NCBI GenBank assembly: GCA_017795045.1
Contig: CP051244.1
Location: 600,584-664,583 of the forward strand
Length of the DNA stretch: 64,000 bases
Direction: 5' to 3'
From: Allomuricauda sp.
GTDB taxonomy: Bacteria; Bacteroidota; Bacteroidia; Flavobacteriales; Flavobacteriaceae
Within the stretch, counting starts at the first letter, position 1. Each line of letters opens with the position of its first letter. The notes beneath the pieces are model-generated. The model searched no databases and was not told the origin of the DNA. It saw only the letters and a program-made list of their open reading frames with translations. Shown here piece by piece: positions 17,883 to 26,706 of the stretch. A program made the translations under genes and the position numbers.

Positions 17883-19082
17883 ATGAAATTATTGAACACA
17901 GATATAAAGAATAAAGTATTAATGGATATGGAGAAAATTCTCGACAAGAATCGGGAAGAGCTTCTCCAAGCCAACCAAAAAGATTTGGATGCCTTTGATC
18001 GGGACGACCAAGCTCTCTATGACCGGTTGGTGGTAGACCAAAAAAAGGTAGATCAAATGATACAGGCCGTAAAGGAAGTGCGGTTGCAATCGGACCCGGT
18101 AAATCAGGAAATATCTACCCGACATTTGGACAATGGTTTAAAGATCATCAACAAAACGGCTCCGTTCGGGACCATCATGATCATTTATGAATCCCGTCCG
18201 GATGTAACGGTGGAAGCTGCGGTACTGGCCTTTAAGGCCAATAATAAAATATTGTTGAAAGGCGGTAAAGAAGCCTATCATAGTAACAAAGCGCTGGTAA
18301 AGTTCTGGCATCAGGCCTTGACGGAGAACAATCTCCCTTCCGATTTCATCCAGTTCTTGGAAATGGACCGAACCCAGACCCAAGAATTTTTGAAAAACCC
18401 GGACCAAGACCTAGATCTGATCGTCCCACGTGGTGGTGAACGATTGATCACTTTTGTGAAAGAACATGCCAAATGTGCCGTTCTGGTCAGTGGTCGAGGG
18501 AACAATTTCCTCTATGTACACCCGGAAGCGGATTGGGAAAAAAGCTTGGAGGTCATCATCAATGCCAAGACCCATAAGATTTCGGCCTGTAATGCCTTGG
18601 ACAAAATATTGATTGATACAAAGATTGAAGGATATGGGGATAAGCTCAAAGAGTTAAGACAACTATTGACTGACAAAGGCGTATCGATTTTGGTCGATAA
18701 AAAGGTGAAAACCATCTTATCTGAAGAGAATGTCATTCCTGACCCATCGGTTTGGGAAGAGGAGTTCTTGGCCATGAAATGTGTGATTGGGGCCGTGGAC
18801 AATTTGGATGAGGCCATTGAAAAGATCAATACCCATTCCGGAGGGCACTCAGCCAGCATCATGACCGAAAACAATGCCGTGGCCCAAACCTTCATGGAAA
18901 ATGTGGATTGTGCGGCGGTATATCAAAATGCGTCAACCCGTTTCACGGATGGTGGACAGATGGGTGTCGGTGCAGAGCTCGCCATCAGTACCGATAAGTT
19001 GCACCATCGGGGGCCCTTGGGACTAAAACAATTGGTAACCAACAAATACTATGTATTTGGGGATGGGCAAGTACGTGTGTAA
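17883..19082 (+). CDS. proA: Glutamate-5-semialdehyde dehydrogenase (gamma-glutamyl phosphate reductase)
   Basis: Converts gamma-glutamyl phosphate to glutamate semialdehyde with NADPH. The 399-aa protein has an aldehyde-dehydrogenase-like fold with GTIMIIYESRPDVTVEAA, DLIVPRGGERLITFV and the catalytic Cys in KISACNALDKILID. The C-terminal FTDGGQMGVGAELAIST and HHRGPLGLKQLV are typical of ProA. It closes the operon; no clear intrinsic terminator was found in the 147 bases after it. Confidence 0.95.
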   Translation: MKLLNTDIKNKVLMDMEKILDKNREELLQANQKDLDAFDRDDQALYDRLVVDQKKVDQMIQAVKEVRLQSDPVNQEISTRHLDNGLKIINKTAPFGTIMIIYESRPDVTVEAAVLAFKANNKILLKGGKEAYHSNKALVKFWHQALTENNLPSDFIQFLEMDRTQTQEFLKNPDQDLDLIVPRGGERLITFVKEHAKCAVLVSGRGNNFLYVHPEADWEKSLEVIINAKTHKISACNALDKILIDTKIEGYGDKLKELRQLLTDKGVSILVDKKVKTILSEENVIPDPSVWEEEFLAMKCVIGAVDNLDEAIEKINTHSGGHSASIMTENNAVAQTFMENVDCAAVYQNASTRFTDGGQMGVGAELAISTDKLHHRGPLGLKQLVTNKYYVFGDGQVRV

Positions 19083-19177
19083 CCTATCTTTTGTTGTTCC
19101 GTACTGGCATTGATCGGTTCAAGTATTGTGCAAAAGACCATTATCTGTTAGCTTAATGGTAATTTTACACCTATTTA

Positions 19178-19209
19178 TTGGTCATTTTTTAAGAAAATAT
19201 CTAGATTTA
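19178..19209 (+). promoter_or_regulatory. Candidate promoter of the yegP-like gene
   Basis: TTG at 19178-19180 and TAgaTTTA at 19202-19209, 21 bases apart. This is one mismatch from the TAnnTTTG consensus. The ATG follows 20 bases later. Confidence 0.4.
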
Positions 19210-19229
19210 AGACACAAAATATATTCAGT

Positions 19230-19559
19230 ATGGGAAAATTTGAAATCAAAACAGATAAATCTGGTCAGTTCAGGTTTAATTTAAAGGCCAATAACGGCCA
19301 AGTGATCTTAAGCAGCGAAGCGTATACCACCAAAGCCGCCTGCGAGAACGGAATTGAATCTGTCCGAAAGAATTCTCAGGAAGATGGTAGGTTCGACAGA
19401 AAGACTGCCAAGGACGGTAGTCCTTACTTCAACCTGAAGGCTTCCAACGGTCAGGTAATCGGCAATAGTGAAATGTATTCCAGCACGGCGGCCATGGAAA
19501 ACGGGATTGCTTCCGTAAAAACCAATGCTCCGGATGCTGGTGTGGATGACAATTCGTAA
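19230..19559 (+). CDS. YegP-family protein (two DUF1508 repeats)
   Basis: Small protein of 109 aa made of two similar DUF1508 units, about residues 1-50 and 52-100. Each has the pattern GxFxFNLKAxNGQVIxxSExY followed by an ENGIxSV helix: FRFNLKANNGQVILSSEAY and YFNLKASNGQVIGNSEMY. E. coli YegP has the same duplicated layout; the function is unknown, and a link to stress or DNA metabolism has been suggested for relatives. It is probably monocistronic, as a promoter lies in front and a strong terminator follows. Confidence 0.88.
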   Translation: MGKFEIKTDKSGQFRFNLKANNGQVILSSEAYTTKAACENGIESVRKNSQEDGRFDRKTAKDGSPYFNLKASNGQVIGNSEMYSSTAAMENGIASVKTNAPDAGVDDNS

Positions 19560-19594
19560 TTCACAGGAATACCTATTTCAGATATAAAATAAGA

Positions 19595-19620
19595 CAGCCC
19601 CATTTTGGGGCTGTTTTTTT
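19595..19620 (+). terminator. Rho-independent terminator after yegP-like gene
   Basis: CAGCCCC-ATTTT-GGGGCTG perfect 7-bp stem followed by seven T. Confidence 0.9.
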
Positions 19621-19649
19621 ATGACAAATTTCAACCCCAAATTATATTC

Positions 19650-19705
19650 CACCAATTCAAATGGCCCATCCGTAAGATCAAATGGGGCATTGGTTAATTG
19701 GGACA
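19650..19705 (+). repeat. 21-bp phased repeat array, site A
   Basis: Three related units with AATTC/AGATC/AATTG cores at 19654, 19675 and 19696, exactly 21 bp apart, each followed by a run like AAATGGCCC. The same pattern occurs at 20193-20250 and, with two units, at 26591-26632. The period of two helical turns fits a dimeric DNA-binding regulator such as LytTR. It lies in a 720-bp intergenic region, 33 bp after the yegP terminator. Confidence 0.6.
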
Positions 19706-19854
19706 CCTTTAAAAGCAAATAACATCATATGTTTGTTGTGCAAGTAAGCGTTAAAGCCAAATTGAAAAGCAAGATCAATTTTTAACGCATGCACATATAG
19801 CAATGCACTTTTCAAGACCATAGGTCAAAAAAGTGTTTAGTTTAGTTGAGGTTT

Positions 19855-19897
19855 CCGTTACGCCAAGGAATTTAAACAAATTCCTTGGTCGTAATGG
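19855..19897 (+). repeat. Long inverted repeat (hairpin), unexplained
   Basis: A perfect 11-bp stem (CCAAGGAATTT / AAATTCCTTGG) with an AAAC loop is extended outward by 8 more pairs, with one bulged T and one G.U pair. No T run follows on either strand, so it is not a terminator. It could be the core of a structured RNA that begins near site A and ends at the terminator at 20071, or a protein-binding palindrome. Confidence 0.6.
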
Positions 19898-19939
19898 TTT
19901 TAAGGATCAAGTTGATTATTTGTTGATATCAGGCTCTAA

Positions 19940-20059
19940 TCAAACTACCCCTTGCTCTCCATAAGCTATAATAATAGAATACCACTGACCAAAGTAACTA
20001 TCCTGTCCATAATTCAACTGAGCGTGTAAGGTTTGGTTTCTCTCAGTACTGTTGGCCAT
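19940..20059 (-). other. Possible 39-codon ORF or gene remnant
   Basis: On the minus strand ATG at 20059 opens 39 codons ending at 19940. The translation looks protein-like (QLNYGQDSYFGQWYSIIIAY near the end) but matches no family I recognise. It has no visible promoter and is bounded by stops. It may be a remnant of a lost gene or chance. Confidence 0.2.
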
Positions 20060-20070
20060 GGTAATAGTTA

Positions 20071-20098
20071 AGCCGTCAAACTTATTTGACGGCTTTTT
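20071..20098 (+). terminator. Rho-independent terminator in the intergenic region
   Basis: AGCCGTCAAA-CTTA-TTTGACGGCT perfect 10-bp stem followed by TTTT. There is no plus-strand gene between it and the yegP terminator, so it implies a non-coding or very short coding transcript from 19.7-20.07 kb. Confidence 0.8.
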
Positions 20099-20192
20099 CA
20101 TTGTATAGCTTAGATTTTAATTCCCGATTTTCAAATTGATGACCCTGCCCGAGATATGCACAAAAACCATAAAATTTTAGGGTTGTGGATTT

Positions 20193-20250
20193 TTTCGTCA
20201 ATTCTAAACGCCCTTTCGTCAATTCTAAACGCCCATTGGTTAATTGACCC
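20193..20250 (+). repeat. 21-bp phased repeat array, site B
   Basis: Two identical tandem 21-base units (TTTCGTCAATTCTAAACGCC plus C, at 20193 and 20214) and a third, degenerate unit with its AATTG core at 20242. Core spacing is exactly 21 bp. It ends 93 bases before the 1188-aa secreted protein gene, where an activator site would be expected. Confidence 0.7.
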
Positions 20251-20342
20251 CCTTTTGGTAACACAGTAGTACTTTATTTTATAATACCAAATCCATTTCT
20301 TGATTTAACCCCAACAAGAAATGCACCATAAACCTACTTGTT

Positions 20343-23300
20343 ATGACAAAACTTTTACTACACTACAACCCCGCATGGACCACATCAAAACCGGTCCCCC
20401 TCTTTCGTTACATCATTAAACTACTTCGGCCTCTATGCGTACTATGCTTTCTGTTTTTAAGTACTGCCGCACTTGGACAACAGGTCGATACTTGGCTTAC
20501 TGCAGATAGAGCAGTCAATTCCGCACCTACTCCCAACGGACAATTTCAACTCTTTACTCCATTGGCCCCTGCTGATGGCACTCCCGTGACAACGTGGTAC
20601 GATTTCATTGATGGGACTCCCCAGGATGCTGTCCAACATCCAACTCCCGCAGATTACCCCCAACCTTACCCCTTAGGTTTTGAACATTCATTTGGCTCAC
20701 CAGCATACCTAAACCCCATTGGTTCAGTTCCACGTGTTCCAACGCTACGCAGAGACGATATGAACTTTAATCCTTCCATTGAATTTGATGGAAGTGGTGA
20801 TGGACAAGCTTTACATTTTAGATCATCTACTAGAGAAGAGATTACAATCTTTATTGTATTTCATGCCCGGGGCATGGGTAATACTGCAGAAACCCAGCGT
20901 CTCCTATTTGGCGGGGATATAGATACCTATCATAGCTCCACCACCAATCTTTCCATTGGAATCTCGGATGGTAATCGATTCTCACTCGGAAGAACTTGGA
21001 CTCCATGGAGTGATTTTGAGAGTGGCAATATTGACCTTCAAGGATTACCTACCATTGGTGTCTTGATACGGCAAGTGGACACAAACCCTTTTTTAGAAGA
21101 TGAGGTTTTGAGAACACAAGTCAATGGTTTGTCCGATATCAACATCATGAAAAACCTTCCAGATATTGAACGGGATTTATACTTATTCAATAGACTAGGA
21201 AAACATTTCAACAGTAATGATTCCAATAGAAACTTAACAGGAAACATTGCCGAAATCCTATTGGCCGATGGTCCTTTGGATGCCAACTCCATACAACGAG
21301 TGGAAAGTTATTTGGCCATTAAATATGGTATCACCTTGAACAATACAGGGCAATTGGGAAGTACTGTGGGTAACCAAGGATATACCTATCTGGCTGCGGA
21401 TGGCACCACTATATGGCAACCCGACCCAATATACTTATATGATATAGCCGGACTGGGTAGAGATCGCTATCAAGATTTTGATGGTGGAGATGATAGCACA
21501 TCTTATGACGATTTAAAACTACGATATAACCTACATCAACGCATTGCAAAAAGTGAAAATAGTGAAGCAGTTGTAACTATGTCAACGGACACTAATTTTG
21601 CAACGGATAACCTAGACCAATCCAGACCAATAATTGACAACACCACTGCAAATAGCCTCTCGGTAACAACCACATCCACGCTACACAACTATCTATTATG
21701 GGGAAATGACCATGGCGATATCAACCAATCTCTCGTTGAACTTCCTACGGATTACAGTGCTCGAATTGGAAGGGAGTGGAAAATACAAAAAACAGTTTCC
21801 CCCGGTGGAGTCGACCCAATTGCGAATGTAAGTGTCCAGATAAATCTTTCCGGTTCAGATATCCTAAACAATGGTAACTGCGGCGATGTAACACTATTGA
21901 TAGATACTGATGGAGATGGAGACTTTTTGACCGGTACTCTTACCGAAATTCTTGCCACAAGCATTGATGCGGGCCAAAATGCCTATTTCGATAATGTGAA
22001 TTTTGAGCACCAAGATGTTTTTACCATAGCCATTGTAGACAATATTCCTCCAACCGCCAGTAACCCATTGACCTTGACCGTTTGCGGTGTCGCCCCTCTA
22101 CCAGACCCAAGTGTTGTCACGGATGAAGCCGATAACTGCGCTGTGGATACCGTTATACATATTGGTGATGTTTCAGATGGCCTAATCAATCCCGAAACCA
22201 TTACGCGTACATATAGAATTACGGATATCTATGGAAACTATACCGATGTCCAACAGATTATTTATGTCTACCTCCAACCCAATGTGAATGATATTCCTGA
22301 TCAAGAAGCATGTGAATCCTATATACTTCCTCCTATAACAGGAACCAACCTTTCAGGCAATGAATCTTATTACGATTTACCTGGAGGTCCATTAGGCGGC
22401 GGCGGTACCTATAATGAAGGAGATGTCATCACTTCTGATATAACCTTATACATATATGATGAAACGGGAGGAGTTTCAACGGTCTGTTTTGATGAGGAAA
22501 GTTTCATCATTACTATCACACCACAGCCCGATGCAGGCAACGACGCCAACATCAACATCTGTGAGGGCAACGTACTGACCGATGCCGACCTTTTCGCACA
22601 GCTCGGGGGAACCCCGGATGCCGGAGGAACATGGAGCCCAGCCTTCGCAGGCGCGGGCGTGTACACCTATACCGTGACCGCAACGGCACCCTGCACCACG
22701 GACGCAACGGCAACGGTCACCGTAACCGAACAACCACAGCCCGATGCACCTTTGGATGTCGAGAGCTGTGACGCCTACATCCTACCCGCCCTGGCCAACG
22801 GCAACTATTTTGATGCACCCAACGGGGGCGGCAACGCACTGTCAGTAGGAGACTACATAAACACCACAACAACGATTTACGTCTTCAGCCCCGGCAACGG
22901 GTCCTGCACCGATATGGAGAACTCCTTTACCGTGACCATCACTGGATTTGAGATATCGACCAACGTAGAGAATGAGACTTGTTGGCAAAGCCAAGATGGT
23001 ATAGCACATGTGAATGTTTTCAATACAAATCTGCCTCTAACCGTTCAATTGGATTCAATGCCATCCACAATCTTTAACCAGAATGCTTTTTCCTTTGATA
23101 ATTTATCAGCTGGAAACCATACATTGACCGTCATAGATCAAAATGGTTGTCAATCTGAAGCCAACTTTGAAATCTTGGCCGGTGGGCCCAATCTTGATGC
23201 ATCCATAGAGCCCATATATTTATGTGATTCCGGATTGCCTTCCAATACCATTGCGGTCACACTGTCCGACCCATCCATCAGTAATGCTGTTCTCTACGCC

Positions 23301-23909
23301 CTAGATTCTACAAGCCCCAATGATTTTATAATGACTCCAGATTTTGAAGACATCACTCCAGGAAATCATTCATTATCCATATTGCATACCAACGGTTGTC
23401 TTTTGGAAATTCCCTTTTCCATAGATCATGTTGAGCCACTTAGCCTCTCTTTGGCGACTGTTTATGTAAATGAAATAACCGCCAATGCTTCCGGGGGGAT
23501 TCCTCCCTACACCTATTATTTCGGGGATAATCCTGGAAGTTCATCAAACACATTCACCATTGATAGGAGCGGAACTTTCCAAGTAAGGGTTGTGGACAAT
23601 AACGGTTGTGAAACCACAGAAACCATAACGATGACCCTGATTGAAATATCGGTCCCCAATTTCTTCACTCCAAACAATGATGGGCAGAATGATTATTGGA
23701 GACCAAGGAACATGGAGTGGTTCCCAGATGTGCAAACTTACATTTTTGATCGATATGGAAGGAAAATCAAAATCATGGGAGCCATGGATGAAGGTTGGGA
23801 TGGCCATTACGAATCAAAGCCCTTACCCTCTGGTGATTATTGGTACATCATAAAATTGAATGATGGCTCTGACCGAGAGTTTGTTGGGCACTTTACCTTA
23901 TACAGATAA
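20343..23909 (+). CDS. Type IX secreted surface protein with type B (gliding-associated) C-terminal domain
   Basis: Protein of 1188 aa exported through Sec (signal ending TAALGQQ near residue 46) and then the type IX system. The N-terminal third (about 47-340) is a laminin-G/DUF8202-like region starting QQVDTWLTADRA. Ig-like domains with HYR-type IADITDIYGNYTDVQQ-like text follow, then two Ig-like repeats beginning PQPDAGNDA and PQPDAPLDV, then SprB-like repeats (about 880-1090). The end, VPNFFTPNNDGQNDYW to HFTLYR, is a type B C-terminal domain. Bases about 22510-22950 are clearly richer in G+C than the flanks. It is followed by its likely PorP/SprF partner. Probably an adhesin or gliding-surface protein; ligand unknown. 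Confidence 0.85.
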   Translation: MTKLLLHYNPAWTTSKPVPLFRYIIKLLRPLCVLCFLFLSTAALGQQVDTWLTADRAVNSAPTPNGQFQLFTPLAPADGTPVTTWYDFIDGTPQDAVQHPTPADYPQPYPLGFEHSFGSPAYLNPIGSVPRVPTLRRDDMNFNPSIEFDGSGDGQALHFRSSTREEITIFIVFHARGMGNTAETQRLLFGGDIDTYHSSTTNLSIGISDGNRFSLGRTWTPWSDFESGNIDLQGLPTIGVLIRQVDTNPFLEDEVLRTQVNGLSDINIMKNLPDIERDLYLFNRLGKHFNSNDSNRNLTGNIAEILLADGPLDANSIQRVESYLAIKYGITLNNTGQLGSTVGNQGYTYLAADGTTIWQPDPIYLYDIAGLGRDRYQDFDGGDDSTSYDDLKLRYNLHQRIAKSENSEAVVTMSTDTNFATDNLDQSRPIIDNTTANSLSVTTTSTLHNYLLWGNDHGDINQSLVELPTDYSARIGREWKIQKTVSPGGVDPIANVSVQINLSGSDILNNGNCGDVTLLIDTDGDGDFLTGTLTEILATSIDAGQNAYFDNVNFEHQDVFTIAIVDNIPPTASNPLTLTVCGVAPLPDPSVVTDEADNCAVDTVIHIGDVSDGLINPETITRTYRITDIYGNYTDVQQIIYVYLQPNVNDIPDQEACESYILPPITGTNLSGNESYYDLPGGPLGGGGTYNEGDVITSDITLYIYDETGGVSTVCFDEESFIITITPQPDAGNDANINICEGNVLTDADLFAQLGGTPDAGGTWSPAFAGAGVYTYTVTATAPCTTDATATVTVTEQPQPDAPLDVESCDAYILPALANGNYFDAPNGGGNALSVGDYINTTTTIYVFSPGNGSCTDMENSFTVTITGFEISTNVENETCWQSQDGIAHVNVFNTNLPLTVQLDSMPSTIFNQNAFSFDNLSAGNHTLTVIDQNGCQSEANFEILAGGPNLDASIEPIYLCDSGLPSNTIAVTLSDPSISNAVLYALDSTSPNDFIMTPDFEDITPGNHSLSILHTNGCLLEIPFSIDHVEPLSLSLATVYVNEITANASGGIPPYTYYFGDNPGSSSNTFTIDRSGTFQVRVVDNNGCETTETITMTLIEISVPNFFTPNNDGQNDYWRPRNMEWFPDVQTYIFDRYGRKIKIMGAMDEGWDGHYESKPLPSGDYWYIIKLNDGSDREFVGHFTLYR

Positions 23910-23921
23910 AATGAGTTAGCG

Positions 23922-24866
23922 ATGAAAGGAATTATAAAAATAATATTGTTGTTACATCTGTGTATTTCAAATGCCCAAGAGTTGACCATTCCGCAATTAT
24001 CCCAATACCTATCGGACAATCCATTTTTAATGTCATCGTCTTATGCAGGGATTGGAAACTATGTAAAAGTCCGCATGAATGGACTTACCCAATGGGTAGG
24101 TGTACGGGATGCCCCTGACACCCAATCATTATCTGCCGATGTTCGCTTGGGAAATAGGTCTGGCATCGGAATGGTGCTCTACAATGACTCCAATGGTGAG
24201 ACCAAACAACGCGGTGGTAAGGTTTCTTTCGCCCATCATTTGACCATTAACAAATATGAAAATCATTTTTTTTCCATGGCCATGTCATTCAATCTAAACC
24301 AGTTTAGAATAGACATTGAAAACTTTGAGGACAACAATGATCAAGCTGTGGTGGACGACCGATCATCAAGTAATCCCAATTTTGACCTAGGGTTTCTTTA
24401 TCGAAAAGGAGGCTTTTACATGAGTTTGAATGTTGGCAACATTTTAAATAAAGATTTTAAAAAGTTCAATCCAATTTTTGAACCCAATACTCTCAGGAAC
24501 TATTATCTCTATACAGGGTACAAGTACCGAAAAACCAAAAGATCGGATTACGAAATAGAACCTTCAATATTTCTACAATACTTTGAAAATGACAATAGGT
24601 CCGTGACCGACGTTAATTTAAAAATAAGAAAGTATGACTTTATTGATTACTACTATGTTGGTCTAACCTATAGGTTTTTGAACGATCAACTTGGAACGCC
24701 TCTTTATATTGCCCCTATCACAGGGTTGAAAAAAGGAGATTTTTATTTTGGATATTCCTATCAGCTCGTCATGAACGAAATATTGGGATACTCCACAGGA
24801 ACCCACGTCCTTACCTTGGGCATTGACCTCTTCCAAGGCATTTCAAACTGTACATGCACTTATTAA
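23922..24866 (+). CDS. PorP/SprF-family type IX secretion outer-membrane protein
   Basis: Outer-membrane beta-barrel of 314 aa with a signal peptide (cleavage after SNAQ). Family marks are LSQYLSDNPFLMSSSYAGIG at about 25-44, the TQWVGVRDAPDTQSLSAD segment and the terminal GTHVLTLGIDLF strand. SprF-type proteins are needed for export or attachment of an adjacent type B cargo, so this one most likely serves the 1188-aa protein encoded 12 bp upstream. Both genes form one operon. Confidence 0.9.
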   Translation: MKGIIKIILLLHLCISNAQELTIPQLSQYLSDNPFLMSSSYAGIGNYVKVRMNGLTQWVGVRDAPDTQSLSADVRLGNRSGIGMVLYNDSNGETKQRGGKVSFAHHLTINKYENHFFSMAMSFNLNQFRIDIENFEDNNDQAVVDDRSSSNPNFDLGFLYRKGGFYMSLNVGNILNKDFKKFNPIFEPNTLRNYYLYTGYKYRKTKRSDYEIEPSIFLQYFENDNRSVTDVNLKIRKYDFIDYYYVGLTYRFLNDQLGTPLYIAPITGLKKGDFYFGYSYQLVMNEILGYSTGTHVLTLGIDLFQGISNCTCTY

Positions 24867-24886
24867 CAAACTAATACTATTAGATT

Positions 24887-25894
24887 ATGAAGTCATTTCC
24901 CAAATCATTCAAACTACTTAGCCTCCCCATAATTTTTTGCGGTCTTTTAGCCTTTTCATCCTGCAGTGATGATGATGGCTATTTTGATTCTGAAATACGA
25001 GAGATTGTTATCAACTCATCTACCCGTGATACCATTATCTATATTCCGGTACATCATGTAAGGGTTCCTGTGTACCTATCCGTTCCTAAAGATTGTGATG
25101 CCAATTCTCCTTTACCAGCTGTTGTAGTACAACATGGCTCCGGCGGCATGTGGGAGGATGACAACCCTGAAACCCTAACTATGACCAGTCAATTCCGTGA
25201 ATGGAAGGAGCTGTTAGACAATAACTGTATGGTTGGAGCCTTTGTTGACAGTTTTTCAGGACGGGGTGCTACTGAGAAAAGTGGAAAATGGGAAACAGCC
25301 CCGGATAATTTTAAGATCAGTTCCCAATTTATACGATCGAGGGATGCCAATGCTGCAATGTCCCAACTCAGAAAACTAAAATTCAAGGATGGGAGTCCAG
25401 TAGTACGCTCCGAGGACATAGGTTTATTGGGGTTTTCAGATGGTGGAACTTCGGTTATATCAACACTATATGACACCAACACAACACCAACCGGCTGGGA
25501 ATGGACACAAAGTTTTGGGGGGAAGGAATATGATACTTCTTCCGGGGTAATGTCCCCTGAGCCAAGACCCCTGCAAGGGTTTGCCGGTGGCGTATTCTAT
25601 TATGGAGGGTCTGGCGGGTACAATTACTGGGGCAGTAGTCCTTGTAACTCCGAGGCGTTGGAAAAAAATATATACCAAAACTATGCCCCTATTCTATTTC
25701 AAGTCCCAACAGGGGATTCCCTTTCCGAAGGTTCTCTATGCTTAGCGGGCCTATTGGCCGAAAAAGGGAAGTCTGTTGAGCTTAACATTTATGAAGGAGT
25801 TGGCCATGGTTTTGATACCGATGACAATACCCAAAGCTCCAAGGCCCGAACAAAAACCTTGAATTGGTTAAAAAATATATTACATATGAATTGA
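24887..25894 (+). CDS. Alpha/beta hydrolase (dienelactone hydrolase-like) lipoprotein
   Basis: A 335-aa lipoprotein (SSCSDDDG, Cys near 27) with an alpha/beta-hydrolase fold. VVVQHGSGGMWEDDNP is the oxyanion strand, LGFSDGGTS carries the nucleophile Ser (G-x-S-x-G), and YEGVGHGFDTDD holds the catalytic His; the acid is probably the Asp in VPTGDSLSEGS. The layout matches dienelactone hydrolase-like esterases. Substrate unknown. It is 20 bp after the PorP gene and may be co-transcribed, so a role at the cell surface is likely. Confidence 0.75.
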   Translation: MKSFPKSFKLLSLPIIFCGLLAFSSCSDDDGYFDSEIREIVINSSTRDTIIYIPVHHVRVPVYLSVPKDCDANSPLPAVVVQHGSGGMWEDDNPETLTMTSQFREWKELLDNNCMVGAFVDSFSGRGATEKSGKWETAPDNFKISSQFIRSRDANAAMSQLRKLKFKDGSPVVRSEDIGLLGFSDGGTSVISTLYDTNTTPTGWEWTQSFGGKEYDTSSGVMSPEPRPLQGFAGGVFYYGGSGGYNYWGSSPCNSEALEKNIYQNYAPILFQVPTGDSLSEGSLCLAGLLAEKGKSVELNIYEGVGHGFDTDDNTQSSKARTKTLNWLKNILHMN

Positions 25895-26121
25895 TATTAT
25901 TCAAGCTACTCAACCTTCCCCGCATATTGCCCTATTATCCAACCTCCCTTTGCGATATGTTTCAATCTCCAAACCATTTGCTTTCCAATAGACCATATAA
26001 TTATTGGTCCATTGAAAAAACCAACCCATCCCAATATGGGATTTGAACCATCAACCTCAAAAACAATTATTAGATCTGAAATAGACCCAAATCAGAACAC
26101 CTAAACAAAAAGTTAACCGAC

Positions 26122-26502
26122 ATGAGAGAAAACTTTCTAGAAAAATGGATTCTAGACTTGATAAAGTCTGAATACGAACTTGGCAAAATTCCCAGACAGG
26201 CCACCTATAAACTCAGGGAACGCATGGATGATTTCATTGAAGTGACCATTGAATGGATAGATGAAGACGGCAATAGTCTTAAAATCGTGTACCACGCAAG
26301 ATCATACGGAAAAAGAACAATAGGTGAAAGTACTGAATTCAAGGAAGACTCCATATTTGAATTGGAAAATTACTATACCCTGGAAATACACAGCTATGTA
26401 AACCACATCAAAAGAAATTACAGTACCCGAAAGATTGCCAACTATGATGTTATGAAAATTGTTGAACAATTGGAGGAGGAAATGAATGATGGGGAGCACT
26501 GA
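26122..26502 (+). CDS. Hypothetical protein
   Basis: An unrecognised 126-aa soluble protein with no signal peptide. It reads as mixed alpha/beta: an N-terminal helix (FLEKWILDLIKSEYELGK), beta strands around FIEVTIEWIDEDGNSLKIVY and a C-terminal charged helix (MKIVEQLEEEMNDGEH). It is flanked by 227 and 204 bases without other genes and may be monocistronic. The acidic composition and lack of hydrophobic segments suggest a cytoplasmic protein. No function can be offered. Confidence 0.6.
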   Translation: MRENFLEKWILDLIKSEYELGKIPRQATYKLRERMDDFIEVTIEWIDEDGNSLKIVYHARSYGKRTIGESTEFKEDSIFELENYYTLEIHSYVNHIKRNYSTRKIANYDVMKIVEQLEEEMNDGEH

Positions 26503-26590
26503 ACCGTTTAAAATCGTGACTATGGAATACCATTGCACATACTGAAGTGTATTTCATCGATTAAAAAAAGTGTTTTGTCGACAGATGCTT

Positions 26591-26632
26591 ATCCGTCAAT
26601 TCAAAAGGGGCATTCGTATATTCATGGGCATG
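26591..26632 (+). repeat. 21-bp phased repeat pair, site C
   Basis: Two units with ATTC cores 21 bp apart (AATTC at 26598, TATTC at 26619), the first being CCGTCAATTCAAAAGGGGCA. It is close to sites A and B in sequence and spacing, and lies 75 bases before the next ATG. No third unit was seen. Confidence 0.5.
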
Positions 26633-26706
26633 AGGTCCAAACAGAATTTGTTACTTAGACTTAAGTTTAAAAAAGTTCCCAATTTTTAACCAAAAGACAA
26701 ACGCTT

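Noticed and set aside
19738..19800. GCGTTAAA ... TTTAACGC pairing reminiscent of an integron attC site
   Set aside because: Core sites are in the wrong order for RYYYAAC/GTTRRRY, no integrase is in the window, and no cassette array follows.
20343..23909. GC-rich block as a mobile element insertion
   Set aside because: The reading frame is intact and the block matches Ig-like repeat boundaries; no terminal repeats or transposase were seen.
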